64,000 bases of DNA from Pararobbsia alpina_A (GCF_965118125.1 NZ_OZ221287.1:3348001-3412000); one strand, 5' to 3'; positions 15,638-25,315 are shown, counted from the first letter of the stretch. Numbers and translations: made by a program. The notes: generated from the sequence alone by a model not told the origin.

Positions 15638-16342
15638 TCAACCGAGCGCTTCGCGTTCGAGTTGCTCACGCGACACGTGACGCACGTCCGTGCCCTTGAC
15701 GATGTAGATGATGAACTCGGCAATGTTCTTCGCGTGATCGCCGATGCGCTCGACGGCCTTGGCGATGAACAGATAGTCGAGGCCCGCCGAAATCGTGCGC
15801 GGATCTTCCATCATGTACGACACCAGCTTGCGAACGAAGGCGCGGAATTCTTCGTCGATCTGCTTGTCGTCGCGCACGATCTGCGCTGCTGCCACCGTAT
15901 CGAGGCGCGCGAACGCATCGAGTGCACGGCGCAGGATCGACACGGCCATTTCGCCCGACAGCTTGATCTCGGCGATATTGATCGAACGCGACGAGCCGTC
16001 TTCAGACAGACGCTTCGTGCGCTTGGCGATCTTTTCCGCCTCGTCGCCTGCGCGCTCGAGGTTCGTGATCGTCTTCGAGATGGCCATCAGCAGACGCAGG
16101 TCGCGTGCGGCCGGCTGGCGGCGCGCGATGATGTTGCTGCACTCTTCGTCGATCTCGACTTCCATCGTGTTGAGCTGATGCTCGGCCGCGATCACTCGAT
16201 CGGCGGCTTCGATGTCGAAGTTGTTCAGCGCCTGCATCGCAAGAATGATCTGCGACTCGACGACGCCGCCCATTTCGAGGACCTTCGACGACACCGCGTT
16301 GAGGTCAGCGTCGAACTGGCTGGAAAGGTGCTTGTCGGACAT
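15638..16342 (-). CDS. phoU: Phosphate transport regulator PhoU
   Basis: The protein has 234 residues from ATG 16342, with GGGAG nine bases before it. It has two similar three-helix halves with the PhoU motifs ERAGDEAEKIAKR and ERIGDHAKNIAE, whose acidic residues bind metal clusters. PhoU couples the Pst transporter to PhoR and turns the regulon off when phosphate is ample. A longer frame to 17449 runs antisense to good sense through pstB and is not used. It lies 14 bases after pstB in the operon. Confidence 0.95.
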   Translation of the reverse strand: MSDKHLSSQFDADLNAVSSKVLEMGGVVESQIILAMQALNNFDIEAADRVIAAEHQLNTMEVEIDEECSNIIARRQPAARDLRLLMAISKTITNLERAGDEAEKIAKRTKRLSEDGSSRSINIAEIKLSGEMAVSILRRALDAFARLDTVAAAQIVRDDKQIDEEFRAFVRKLVSYMMEDPRTISAGLDYLFIAKAVERIGDHAKNIAEFIIYIVKGTDVRHVSREQLEREALG

Positions 16343-16356
16343 GGCTCGGTCTCCCT

Positions 16357-17148
16357 TTAGCCGAAGCGGCCGGTAATGTAATCCTCGGTTTCTTTGCGGA
16401 CCGGCTTGATGAAGATCTTCTCGGTCTCGCCGAACTCGATGAGCTCGCCCAGATACATATACGCCGTGTAATCCGAGCAGCGTGCAGCCTGTTGCATGTT
16501 GTGCGTCACGATCACGACCGTGTAGTCGTCCTTGAGCTCGGCGATCAGCTCTTCGATGCGGCCCGTCGAAATCGGGTCGAGTGCCGAGCACGGCTCGTCG
16601 AGCAGCAGGACTTCCGGCTTGATCGCAATGCCGCGCGCGATGCACAGACGTTGTTGCTGACCACCGGACAGACCGTGACCGCTTTGCTGAAGCTTGTCCT
16701 TCACTTCGGTCCACAGCGCGGCCTTGGTCAGCGCCCACTCGACGCGGTCGTCCATTTCGGAACGCGACAGCGTTTCGAACATCTTCACGCCGAACGCGAT
16801 GTTGTCGTAAATCGACATCGGGAACGGGGTCGGCTTCTGGAACACCATGCCCACGCGAGCGCGCAGCAGCGAGATGTCCTGCGTCGTTTCGAGCAGGTTC
16901 TCGCCGTCCATCAGGATCTCGCCTTCGGCACGTTGCTCGGGGTACAGCGCGAACATCTTGTTGAACGTGCGCAGCAGCGTCGACTTGCCGCAACCCGACG
17001 GGCCGATGAACGCCGTGACCTTGCGATCGGGGATCGCGAGGTTGATGTTCTTCAGCGCGTGATAGCGGTTGTAGAAGAAGTTGAGGTTCTTGACCTGAAT
17101 CTTCGTGTTCTGGGCGGCGATGGCCGCGGTAGCTTGGACGGTCGCCAT
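16357..17148 (-). CDS. pstB: Phosphate ABC transporter ATP-binding protein
   Basis: The protein has 263 residues. Walker A is GPSGCGKS (49-56), the signature is LSGGQQQR (160-167), Walker B is LLLDEP (181-186), and the switch histidine is in VTHNMQQA. It powers phosphate uptake by PstCA. The ATG directly follows the pstA stop with no spacer, so it is translationally coupled. The first 18 residues are a short Ala-rich extension. Confidence 0.96.
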   Translation of the reverse strand: MATVQATAAIAAQNTKIQVKNLNFFYNRYHALKNINLAIPDRKVTAFIGPSGCGKSTLLRTFNKMFALYPEQRAEGEILMDGENLLETTQDISLLRARVGMVFQKPTPFPMSIYDNIAFGVKMFETLSRSEMDDRVEWALTKAALWTEVKDKLQQSGHGLSGGQQQRLCIARGIAIKPEVLLLDEPCSALDPISTGRIEELIAELKDDYTVVIVTHNMQQAARCSDYTAYMYLGELIEFGETEKIFIKPVRKETEDYITGRFG

Positions 17149-18042
17149 TTATCGACTCTTGAAAAGCGAGCGCGCGAGAACGTTGAGTCCGAGCACGCCG
17201 AGGGTGATCAGGAAAACGCCGGCCCATGCAAGCGACTGCAGGTGCGGGTCGACATTGAGTGCAAACTGGAAAATCGTGACCGGCAAGCTCGCCATCGGCT
17301 TGGTCATGTTCAGGCCGAAGAACTGGCTGTTCAGCGAGGTGAACAGCAGCGGAGCCGTTTCGCCGGTGATACGCGCCACGGCGAGCAGCACACCGGTGAT
17401 GACGCCCGAGATCGACGACTTCAGCGTGATCGACAGGACCATCTTCCACTTCGGCGTGCCCAGCGCGATGGCCGCTTCACGCAGCGCGTTCGGCACGAGC
17501 TTGAGCATGTTTTCCGTCGTGCGGATCACGACCGGGATCTGCAGCAGCGCAAGCGCGGCAGCACCGGCCCAGCCGCTGAAACCGCGGAACGGCGCAACGA
17601 GAATCGCGTACACGAACAGACCGACGACGATCGACGGGCCCGACAGCAGAATGTCGTTGATAAAGCGTACGACATTCGCGAACCAGCCCTTCTGACCATA
17701 TTCAGCGAGATAGACACCGGCCAGGATACCGACCGGCGTACCGACTGCGGTGGCGATGCCGACCATGATCAGCGTGCCGACGATCGCATTGAGCAGACCG
17801 CCAGCCGGATCGCCCTGCGCCGGTGTCGACTGCGTGAAGAGATCGAGCGACAGACCGCCGAGACCGAACTGGATCGTCGTGCCGAGAATCCAGACCAGCC
17901 ACAGCAGGCCGAACAGCATGGCGAGCATCGACAACGTCAGCGCGACGCGATTGACGCGGCGGCGGCGAGCCTGAAGCTTGCGCCGGACATCGGAGGTTTC
18001 GTTCTGCATCTTGGCCGGAACGTTGAAAGCGTGATCGCTCAT
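17149..18042 (-). CDS. pstA: Phosphate ABC transporter permease PstA
   Basis: The protein has 297 residues, with about six membrane segments and the permease loop EAAIALGTPKWKMVLSITL that docks PstB. An N-terminal cytoplasmic stretch rich in Arg (RRKLQARRRRVNR) precedes the first helix. The ATG overlaps the pstC stop by four bases. It forms the transmembrane channel with PstC. Confidence 0.95.
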   Translation of the reverse strand: MSDHAFNVPAKMQNETSDVRRKLQARRRRVNRVALTLSMLAMLFGLLWLVWILGTTIQFGLGGLSLDLFTQSTPAQGDPAGGLLNAIVGTLIMVGIATAVGTPVGILAGVYLAEYGQKGWFANVVRFINDILLSGPSIVVGLFVYAILVAPFRGFSGWAGAAALALLQIPVVIRTTENMLKLVPNALREAAIALGTPKWKMVLSITLKSSISGVITGVLLAVARITGETAPLLFTSLNSQFFGLNMTKPMASLPVTIFQFALNVDPHLQSLAWAGVFLITLGVLGLNVLARSLFKSR

Positions 18043-19019
18043 TTTGCGCCCTCCGAGCGCTCAAGGCGCAGCAGCATCAGCTTGGAAGCCGACAGCACGA
18101 CGAACGTGATGAAGAACAGGATCAGGCCCAGTTCCATCAGTGCCGACGTATGCAGACCGGCGCCTGCTTCCGCGAACTCGTTCGCGAGCGCCGACGCGAT
18201 ACTGTTGCCAGGCGAGAACAGCGACACGTTGCTCAGCAGGTTCGTATTGCCGATCACGAACGTGACGGCCATCGTCTCGCCGAGTGCGCGGCCCAGGCCG
18301 AGCATCACGCCGCCGATGACACCGGTCTTCGTGAACGGCAGCACCACGTTCCACATGACTTCCCACGTCGTGCAGCCGATGCCGTACGCCGATTCCTTGA
18401 GCAGGACCGGCGCGACTTCGAACACATCGCGCATCACCGACGTGATGTACGGGATGATCATGATCGCGAGGATGAAGCCCGCGAGCAGGATGCCGATACC
18501 GATGGTCGGGCCGTGGAACAGCGCGCCGATGAACGGGATCGGACCGAGCACGGTCTTCAGGGGCTTCTCGACAAACGAGGCGAAGCTCGGTGCGAACACC
18601 AGCAGGCCCCACATGCCGTAGACGATCGACGGGATCGCGGCGAGCAGTTCGATGGCGGTGCCAAGCGGACGGCGCAGCCAGACCGGCGCGAGTTCAGTCA
18701 GGAACAGCGCAATACCGAAGCTCACGGGCACGGCGATGATCAGCGCGATCGCCGACGTGACGAGCGTGCCGTAAATCGGGATCAACGCGCCGAACTGGTC
18801 GTTGGGTGGATCCCAGTCCGCCGTCCACAAGAACGACAGGCCGAACTTCGACAAGGTCGGCCAGGATTGAATGACGAGCGACACCAGAATGCCGCCAAGC
18901 AGCAGCAAGGTGACGAGCGCAGCGAGGCGCGTGAGTGTACCGAACACGAGGTCGCCTGTACGGGACGGCGCACGCATCGTGCTGGACGCGTTTTTCACGG
19001 GAAGTTGAGTGTCGGACAT
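18039..19019 (-). CDS. pstC: Phosphate ABC transporter permease PstC
   Basis: The protein has 326 residues from MSDTQLPV (19019); an earlier start at 19037 would add six residues. Six membrane helices are followed by the docking loop ESAYGIGCTTWEVMW. It pairs with PstA. The gene follows pstS after a 67-base spacer carrying two strong hairpins, and it overlaps pstA by four bases. Confidence 0.95.
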   Translation of the reverse strand: MSDTQLPVKNASSTMRAPSRTGDLVFGTLTRLAALVTLLLLGGILVSLVIQSWPTLSKFGLSFLWTADWDPPNDQFGALIPIYGTLVTSAIALIIAVPVSFGIALFLTELAPVWLRRPLGTAIELLAAIPSIVYGMWGLLVFAPSFASFVEKPLKTVLGPIPFIGALFHGPTIGIGILLAGFILAIMIIPYITSVMRDVFEVAPVLLKESAYGIGCTTWEVMWNVVLPFTKTGVIGGVMLGLGRALGETMAVTFVIGNTNLLSNVSLFSPGNSIASALANEFAEAGAGLHTSALMELGLILFFITFVVLSASKLMLLRLERSEGAK

Positions 19020-19038
19020 GGCGCCCCTTAAACGCACC

Positions 19039-19092
19039 GCGCGGCATGAATGCCGCGCGTGCTTTCTGACAGCTCCCCGTCAGGCGGGGAGC
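19039..19092 (-). repeat. Two hairpins between pstS and pstC
   Basis: GCGCGGCAT/ATGCCGCGC (19039-19058, two-base loop) and GCTCCCCG/CGGGGAGC (19072-19092, five-base loop) form successive perfect stems. Neither has a T run, so they probably stabilise the upstream pstS mRNA or reduce read-through, giving more binding protein than permease. Confidence 0.65.
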
Positions 19093-19104
19093 GGGTTCCG
19101 GCTA

Positions 19105-20139
19105 TTACTGAGCAGCGAGCGGCTTGCCAGCTGCGTCCTTCACCTTCGTCTTCCATTGCGAACGGATTTCGTTCACGACGCTATCCGGCAGCGTCACGTA
19201 GTCCAGATCGTTTGCAGCAGCCGTGCCGTTCTTGAACGCCCAGTCGAAGAACTTGAGCGTTTCCGTGCCTTGTTCCGGCTTGTCTTCAGCCGTGTGGACC
19301 AGCACGAACGTTGCGCCGACGACCGGCCATGCATCCTTGCCCGACTGGTTCGTCAGGATCTGGTAGAACGACTTCGACCAGTCAGCCGTAGCAGCAGCAG
19401 CCTTGAACGTGTCGGCATCCGGAGCGACCGTGTTGCCAGCGGCGTTCTTCAGGTCGACGTAGATCATCTTGTTCTGCTTGACGTAAGCATACTCGACGTA
19501 GCCGATTGCGCCCGGGGTGCGCTGGACCGACACGGCGACGCCGTCGTTGCCCTTGCCGCCCAGACCCGTCGGCCAGTTGACCGTTGCGCCTTCACCGACC
19601 TTCGACTTCCACTCGGCGTTGACCTTCGACAGGTAGTTCGTCCAGATGAACGACGTGCCCGAACCGTCAGCGCGGCGGACGACAGCGATGTCCGTATCCG
19701 GCAGCTTGACCTTCGGGTTCAGTGCAGCGATCGCCGGATCGTTCCACTTCGTGATCTTGCCCAGGTAGATGTCGCCGAGCACTTCACCCGACAGCACCAC
19801 TTCGCCAGCCTTGATGCCCGGCAGGTTGATCACGGGAATCACGCCGCCGATGACCGTCGGGAACTGGAACAGGCCTTCCTTCTCGAGCTGATCGTCCTTC
19901 AGCGGTGCATCCGAACCTGCGAAGTCGACCGTCTTCGCGATGATTTGCTTGATGCCGCCCGACGAACCGATACCTTGGTAGTTGACCTTGCCGCCACCCG
20001 ACTTCGCGAATGCGTCAGCCCACTTGGTGTAGATCGGTGCCGCGAACGTGCTGCCTGCGCCCGTGATGTCGGTTGCGTGGGCTGCGAGAGCGAACATGGC
20101 GCCAGCAAGACCAGCGATCGCGGATTTCATGAAACGCAT
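19105..20139 (-). CDS. pstS: Periplasmic phosphate-binding protein PstS
   Basis: The protein has 344 residues from ATG 20139, with GGAGGT six bases before it. A signal peptide (MRFMKSAIAGLAGAMFAL, cleavage after AHA) is followed by the mature start TDITGAGSTFAAPIY. The phosphate-binding elements GSSGGIKQI, RADGSGTSFIW and TGLGGKGNDGVA are present. It captures phosphate in the periplasm for PstCAB. It is the first gene of the operon under two Pho boxes. Confidence 0.96.
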   Translation of the reverse strand: MRFMKSAIAGLAGAMFALAAHATDITGAGSTFAAPIYTKWADAFAKSGGGKVNYQGIGSSGGIKQIIAKTVDFAGSDAPLKDDQLEKEGLFQFPTVIGGVIPVINLPGIKAGEVVLSGEVLGDIYLGKITKWNDPAIAALNPKVKLPDTDIAVVRRADGSGTSFIWTNYLSKVNAEWKSKVGEGATVNWPTGLGGKGNDGVAVSVQRTPGAIGYVEYAYVKQNKMIYVDLKNAAGNTVAPDADTFKAAAATADWSKSFYQILTNQSGKDAWPVVGATFVLVHTAEDKPEQGTETLKFFDWAFKNGTAAANDLDYVTLPDSVVNEIRSQWKTKVKDAAGKPLAAQ

Positions 20140-20203
20140 GAGACCTCCAGAAGTAAGCGTGTGGTAGCGTTGTGTGGGCAAATTGCCTCTAGGAACGCCG
20201 CTC

Positions 20204-20258
20204 ACTTTAGGGCTCGTTTATGTCACTCATGTGACATTCCATGAAACTCATGTGACAG
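20204..20258 (-). promoter_or_regulatory. Two tandem Pho boxes and promoter of the pst-pho operon
   Basis: On the minus strand, CTGTCAC-ATGA-GTTTCAT (20258-20241) and ATGTCAC-ATGA-GTGACAT (20237-20220) are two 18-base Pho boxes separated by three bases. The -10 element TAAAGT (20209-20204) follows the second box by ten bases, the standard PhoB geometry that replaces a -35 box. The arrangement predicts strong induction by phosphate starvation. Confidence 0.85.
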
Positions 20259-20280
20259 TCACATTACGCGTTGAAAGGCA

Positions 20281-20645
20281 AGATTTATTTTTAGAAAGCG
20301 CGTGCGGCGGGAGGATTTCGTGCCAATTGCGCGCAAATCATCGGCTTTATTCGACGATGCGGTCAGGTGGCATCCCGTGACCGAAAGGCGGTCGGAGGGT
20401 TGAAGTCCGGCGTCATGCCGGATTCATATTGCGGAGGGATGGTTGCGGCCACAGGTTAGCCGGGTCACCTGCAGCGCGTCTGCGGTCGAACGCACAGACA
20501 GACGCGCCACCCACGGAACGAGGCCATCGCCCCACCCCGCGGATCCTTGTCTTAAGCGCTTCTGCCCGAACGCTGCGTGTTGCGCGCCCCTTCATGCGCG
20601 CTCCACCTCATTCGGCCGTCTCAAGTGCCGCTTCTGAAGTGCCCG
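20281..20645. other. Intergenic stretch upstream of the pst promoter
   Basis: No gene is supported between the Pho boxes and the end of glmM. A short hairpin TCCGGC-GTCAT-GCCGGA near 20404-20424 lacks a T run. CTTAAGCGGTC is repeated in tandem just before the glmM stop. Confidence 0.5.
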
Positions 20646-20660
20646 TCTTAAGCGGTCTTC

Positions 20661-22019
20661 TTAAGCGGTCGCGGTCCGGACGGTATTGGCAATCGATTCA
20701 GCGTAGTGCGAGGCCGCACCCGCATCATGCGCCTCGACCATGACGCGCAGGACAGGTTCGGTGCCCGACGCGCGGATCAGTACCCGGCCCTGATCGCCGA
20801 GCGCCTGACGGGCCGCAGAAATGGCCGTGTCGATATCGCCGTTGCCCTTCCACTGCGCGTCGGGACGCATGCGCACGTTGATCAGCGTCTGCGGGAACAG
20901 TTCGACGCCTTCGAGCAACTCCGCCAGCGTCTTGCCGCTGCGCTGAAGCGCAGCAAGCACGAGCAGTGCGGAGACGATGCCGTCGCCCGTCGTATGACGG
21001 TCGAGCGAGAGGATGTGGCCCGACCCTTCCGCGCCCAGCTCCCAGTTGTTTTCACGCAGTTGCTCAAGCACGTAGCGGTCGCCGACCGCGGCACGCACGA
21101 ACTTGACGCCGAGGCGCTGCAGCGCGAGTTCGACGGCGAGGTTCGTCATCAGCGTGCCCACCGCGCCGGGCACGTTGCCGTTGGTCGCGATGCGGTCGCG
21201 CACGAGCACGTAAAGCAGTTCGTCGCCGTTGAACAGGCGGCCGGTCGAATCGACGATCTGAACACGGTCGGCGTCGCCATCGAGCGCGATGCCGAGGTCG
21301 GCCTTGTTCGCCTGGACGGCATGCACGAGCGCGTCGGGCGCGGTCGCGCCGACACCGTCGTTGATATTGAAGCCGTTCGGATGGATGCCGATGGGCACCA
21401 CCTCAGCGCCGAGTTCATGGAACACGTGCGGAGCAATGTGATACGCCGCGCCATGCGCGCAGTCGACCACCAGCTTCAGGCCATGCAGATCGAACTTGGC
21501 CGGGAACGTGCTCTTGCAGAATTCGATGTAGCGGCCCGCAGCATCATCGAGGCGACGGGCTTTGCCCAGATGCTCCGACGACGCGCATTCGAGCGGCTCG
21601 TCGAGGCGAGTCTCGATCTCGAGCTCGACCTCATCAGGCAGCTTGTTGCCGTCTGCCGAGAAGAACTTGATGCCGTTGTCGTCGTACGGATTGTGCGAAG
21701 CGCTGATCACGACGCCGGCCGACAGACGCAGCGCACGGGTCAGATACGCGACGCCGGGAGTCGGCATCGGCCCGGCCAGCATCACGTCGACGCCGGCGGC
21801 GGCGAAGCCGGATTCGAGCGCGGCTTCGAGCATATAGCCCGATACACGCGTGTCCTTACCGATCAGCACGGTCGGGCGTGCGCCGCGCTTCGCGCTCTGC
21901 GCACCGCCGGCGAGCACCTTGCCCGCTGCATAACCAAGCCGCAAAACAAATTCCGGGGTGATCGGGCTCTTGCCCACCTTGCCACGGACGCCATCCGTAC
22001 CGAAATATCGACGAGACAT
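20661..22019 (-). CDS. glmM: Phosphoglucosamine mutase
   Basis: The protein has 452 residues, the family length. It has the active-site serine loop VISASHNPYDDNG (near residue 105), the metal loop ALDGDADR and the sugar loop AEGSGH, with the C-terminal phosphate loop RASGTEPVLRVMVE. It converts glucosamine-6-phosphate to glucosamine-1-phosphate for UDP-GlcNAc and thus cell wall and LPS. It lies 86 bases after folP on the same strand, the classic folP-glmM arrangement. Confidence 0.97.
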   Translation of the reverse strand: MSRRYFGTDGVRGKVGKSPITPEFVLRLGYAAGKVLAGGAQSAKRGARPTVLIGKDTRVSGYMLEAALESGFAAAGVDVMLAGPMPTPGVAYLTRALRLSAGVVISASHNPYDDNGIKFFSADGNKLPDEVELEIETRLDEPLECASSEHLGKARRLDDAAGRYIEFCKSTFPAKFDLHGLKLVVDCAHGAAYHIAPHVFHELGAEVVPIGIHPNGFNINDGVGATAPDALVHAVQANKADLGIALDGDADRVQIVDSTGRLFNGDELLYVLVRDRIATNGNVPGAVGTLMTNLAVELALQRLGVKFVRAAVGDRYVLEQLRENNWELGAEGSGHILSLDRHTTGDGIVSALLVLAALQRSGKTLAELLEGVELFPQTLINVRMRPDAQWKGNGDIDTAISAARQALGDQGRVLIRASGTEPVLRVMVEAHDAGAASHYAESIANTVRTATA

Positions 22020-22105
22020 GCGCTCGTTCTCCTGTTATCGACGATTTTGTAATACCCGCGATTATCCGCGATCCGGACCCTTCCCGAGCATTCTGTGGCG
22101 CGCAA

Positions 22106-22948
22106 TCAACTTGCCGCGCACGTCGCTCGCCAGACTTTGAGCGCGTCGACGGTTTCGGCCACGTCGTGCACACGAATGATCTTCGCGCCCCGCTCCGCCG
22201 CTAGGACGGCGGCGGCCACGCTGGCGGCCAGTCGCTCGGGCGCGGGCTTGTTCGTCACCGCGCCGAGCATCGATTTGCGCGACATGCCGGCGAGCACGGG
22301 CAAGTCGGCCGGAGCGGTCCTGGGCAGGTGCGCGAGCAGCGCGTAATTCTGCTCGACCGTCTTGCCGAAACCGAAGCCGGGGTCGACGGAAATCCGCGAA
22401 CGCGACACGCCTGCGGCTTCGAGCGCGGCGACGCGTTCGGCGAGAAAACGGGCGACATCGGCGACGACGTCGTCGTACGCCGCCGCGGGATCGGACTGCA
22501 TCGTCTGCGGGTCGCCGATCATATGCATGACGCAGAGCCCGCAGGTGCTATGCGCGACGGCGTCGATCGCACCCGGCAACCGCAGGCCCCAGATGTCGTT
22601 GATCATGTCTGCGCCGTGAGCGAGCGCCTCGGCCATGACCTCGGGCTTGTACGTGTCGATCGAGATCGCGACACCCGCATCGCGAAGTTCGTCGACGAGC
22701 GGAATCACGCGTTCGAGTTCTTCGTCGAGTGCCAACGGGGGCGCGCCGGGGCGAGTCGACTCGCCGCCGATGTCGACGATATCGACACCCGCTGCCAGCA
22801 TCTGCTCGGCATGGTGAAGCGCAGCGTCACGCGCAAGGAACCGGCCGCCATCGGAAAACGAGTCGGGAGTCGCGTTGAGTATCCCCATCACGAGCGGACG
22901 CTCGAGTGAATACGAGAAACGCCCGCACTGCCAGACCAATTGCGCCAC
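22106..22948 (-). CDS. folP: Dihydropteroate synthase
   Basis: The chosen start is a GTG (22948) with CAGGAG six bases before it, giving VAQLVWQCGRF and 280 residues. The frame's ATG at 23053 would add 35 residues without similarity. Motifs: MGILNATPDSFSDGG, DIGGESTRPG, DTYKPEVM, MHMIGDPQTMQ, DPGFGFGKT and AGMSRKS. It joins dihydropterin pyrophosphate to para-aminobenzoate and is the sulfonamide target. It is followed by glmM and preceded by ftsH and its terminator. Confidence 0.95.
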   Translation of the reverse strand: MAQLVWQCGRFSYSLERPLVMGILNATPDSFSDGGRFLARDAALHHAEQMLAAGVDIVDIGGESTRPGAPPLALDEELERVIPLVDELRDAGVAISIDTYKPEVMAEALAHGADMINDIWGLRLPGAIDAVAHSTCGLCVMHMIGDPQTMQSDPAAAYDDVVADVARFLAERVAALEAAGVSRSRISVDPGFGFGKTVEQNYALLAHLPRTAPADLPVLAGMSRKSMLGAVTNKPAPERLAASVAAAVLAAERGAKIIRVHDVAETVDALKVWRATCAAS

Positions 22949-23190
22949 CGAGGACTCCTGTTTCAAAGATGCGTTCAGCACGTATCCGCGTGCGCTAAAC
23001 CCAGCGAGGGCCGAATGATGCGCCCTGCCCGCATTATGCGCAGCACATTGCATGTTCCGTCGGCGTTATGCCGGCATCGGCAAGGGATGACGGCGAGTAT
23101 GACCCCGTTCGAGCTCCCCATGACGCGCCGGGAAGACGTCGCCGCAGGCGAGCTGAGCTGGGCGGAGAGGGTTGTCGGTGGGCCGACCCA

Positions 23191-23224
23191 AAACAAAAGG
23201 GCCGGCATTCGCCGACCCTTTCTC
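23191..23224 (-). terminator. Terminator after ftsH
   Basis: On the minus strand AAGGGTCGGC pairs with GCCGGCCCTT (one G-U) around GAAT, followed by TTTTGTTTTG. It separates ftsH from folP, so folP needs a promoter in 22949-23190. Confidence 0.75.
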
Positions 23225-23256
23225 GTTGCTACTTTCTGCTACTGACGCTGTTCGGC

Positions 23257-25149
23257 TCAGGCCGGTTGCGTCGCGCCGTTCGAAGGCTTGGACTCGACGC
23301 CGGCATTGCCGCCGCCCGGGGGCACATCGCCCGAGCCACGCGCCGAACCCTTCGGCGGCCGCGGCGGCACGCCCGACATGATGTCGTTGACCTGGTCCGC
23401 ATCGATGGTTTCCCACTCGAGCAGTGCCTTGGTCATCATCTCGACCTTGTCGCGGTTGTCCTGCAACAGCTTGCGGGCCAGCGAATATTGCTCGTCCAGG
23501 ATCCGGCGGATTTCCGCGTCGACCTTTTGCTGCGTGCCTTCCGACACCGCGCGCGACGACATGCGGCCAAACGACTGATCCGACTCGGTATCGACGTACA
23601 CCATCGTGCCGAGCACATCCGACATGCCGTAACGGGTGACCATGTCGCGCGCCAGCTTCGTCGCACGCTCGAAGTCGTTCGAAGCGCCCGTCGAAATCGC
23701 GTTCAGGAACACCTCTTCCGCAGCACGTCCGCCGAACAGAATGGCGATCTCATTGAGAATGCCGTCCTTGTACGCGTAGTTCTTGTCGTGTTCCGGCAGG
23801 TACCACGTCAGGCCGCCAGCAAAACCGCGCGGCATGATCGTGACCTTGTGAACGGGGTCCGACAGCGGCAACAGCTTGCCGACCACCGCGTGACCCGATT
23901 CGTGATACGCCGTCATGCGACGCTCTTCCTCGCGGATCACGGCCGACTTGCGTTCCGGACCCATATAAATCTTGTCCTTCGCGTCCTCGAAGTCCTGCAT
24001 TTCGACGATGCGCTTGCCGCGGCGTGCCGCGAACAGGGCTGCTTCGTTGACGAGGTTCGCGAGGTCGGCGCCCGAGAAGCCCGGCGTGCCGCGAGCGATG
24101 ATTGCCGCGTCGACGTCGTTGGCTACCGGCACCTTGCGCAGGTGCACCTTAAGGATCTGTTCGCGACCGCGGATGTCGGGCAGGCCGACAAACACCTGAC
24201 GGTCGAAACGACCCGGACGCAGCAGCGCCTTGTCGAGCACGTCCGAACGGTTCGTTGCAGCGATCACGATCACGCCGGAGTTCGCTTCGAAGCCGTCCAT
24301 TTCGACGAGCATCTGGTTCAGCGTCTGCTCACGTTCGTCATTACCACCGCCCATGCCGGCACCGCGATGACGGCCGACGGCGTCGATTTCGTCGATGAAA
24401 ACGATGCACGGTGCATGCTTCTTTGCCTGTTCGAACATGTCGCGAACGCGCGCAGCGCCCACGCCGACGAACATTTCAACGAAGTCCGAACCCGAGATGC
24501 TGAAGAACGGCACCTTCGCTTCGCCCGCAATCGCGCGCGCAAGCAGCGTCTTACCGGTACCCGGAGGGCCGACGAGCAGCACGCCACGCGGAATCCGGCC
24601 ACCGAGCTTCTGGAATTTTTGCGGATCGCGCAGGAAATCGACGAGTTCCGAGACTTCTTCCTTCGCTTCGTCGCAGCCCGCGACATCGGTAAAGTTGATC
24701 GCGTTGTTGTTCTCGTCGATCAGCCGCGCTCGCGACTTACCGAATGAGAATGCCCCGCCTTTGCCCCCGCCCTGCATCTGCCTCATCATGTAGAACCAGA
24801 AGCCGATGATCAGAATCGTAGGTCCGAGGTAGTACAGCGCCTGCATCAGCGCGCTCGGCTCGTCTTCCGCCTTGGCGGTGACCGAAACGCCGTCCTTCAT
24901 CAGGTCGCCGATCATCCAGATGTCGCCGGGTGACACGAGCGTGTACTTGGCGCCATCGGCCGGCGTCACGGTCAGGCTACGGCCCTGGACGATGACACTC
25001 TTGACCTTGCCGTTCTTGGCGTCGTCCATGAACTGGGAATAGCTGACCCCTTCCTGGATGCGAGGCTTGTCGAACTGCCTGAACACCGTAAACAGCACCA
25101 GTGCGATGACCAGCCACACTGCCGCCTTCGAGAACAAATTGTTGTTCAA
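23257..25149 (-). CDS. ftsH: ATP-dependent zinc metalloprotease FtsH
   Basis: The protein has 630 residues. Two membrane segments (residues 7-23 and about 100-120) flank a small periplasmic domain. The AAA domain has GPPGTGKT and IVFIDEIDA, the second region of homology ends GRFDRQ, and the protease domain has HESGH with the third zinc ligand in the following helical region. The C-terminus is Pro/Gly-rich. It degrades misfolded membrane proteins and regulators such as LpxC. Its gene follows rlmE on the same strand, as in many proteobacteria. Confidence 0.97.
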   Translation of the reverse strand: MNNNLFSKAAVWLVIALVLFTVFRQFDKPRIQEGVSYSQFMDDAKNGKVKSVIVQGRSLTVTPADGAKYTLVSPGDIWMIGDLMKDGVSVTAKAEDEPSALMQALYYLGPTILIIGFWFYMMRQMQGGGKGGAFSFGKSRARLIDENNNAINFTDVAGCDEAKEEVSELVDFLRDPQKFQKLGGRIPRGVLLVGPPGTGKTLLARAIAGEAKVPFFSISGSDFVEMFVGVGAARVRDMFEQAKKHAPCIVFIDEIDAVGRHRGAGMGGGNDEREQTLNQMLVEMDGFEANSGVIVIAATNRSDVLDKALLRPGRFDRQVFVGLPDIRGREQILKVHLRKVPVANDVDAAIIARGTPGFSGADLANLVNEAALFAARRGKRIVEMQDFEDAKDKIYMGPERKSAVIREEERRMTAYHESGHAVVGKLLPLSDPVHKVTIMPRGFAGGLTWYLPEHDKNYAYKDGILNEIAILFGGRAAEEVFLNAISTGASNDFERATKLARDMVTRYGMSDVLGTMVYVDTESDQSFGRMSSRAVSEGTQQKVDAEIRRILDEQYSLARKLLQDNRDKVEMMTKALLEWETIDADQVNDIMSGVPPRPPKGSARGSGDVPPGGGNAGVESKPSNGATQPA

Positions 25150-25315
25150 AGCATCGCTCCTTCACTGATAGCGCCGGTGAGCCCGAAAAAAGTCCGGTTT
25201 CCACCGGCGAACCATTCTAATCCAGGCCGGAAAGCCCCGCCATAGGAATAGTCTACGCCAAAGATAGCCAATTCAAGGGCTTGGCCTGCCCCTTCAGATC
25301 GGGTCCAGATCGCTT

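Noticed and set aside
15638..17449. A 603-codon frame joining phoU to sequence upstream
   Set aside because: The first 360 codons overlap pstB out of frame. phoU begins at 16342 with a good ribosome binding site.
16492..18621. A 709-codon open frame antisense to pstB and pstA
   Set aside because: Its composition is an Arg/Glu/His mirror of the real transporter genes, which overlap and couple perfectly on the other strand.
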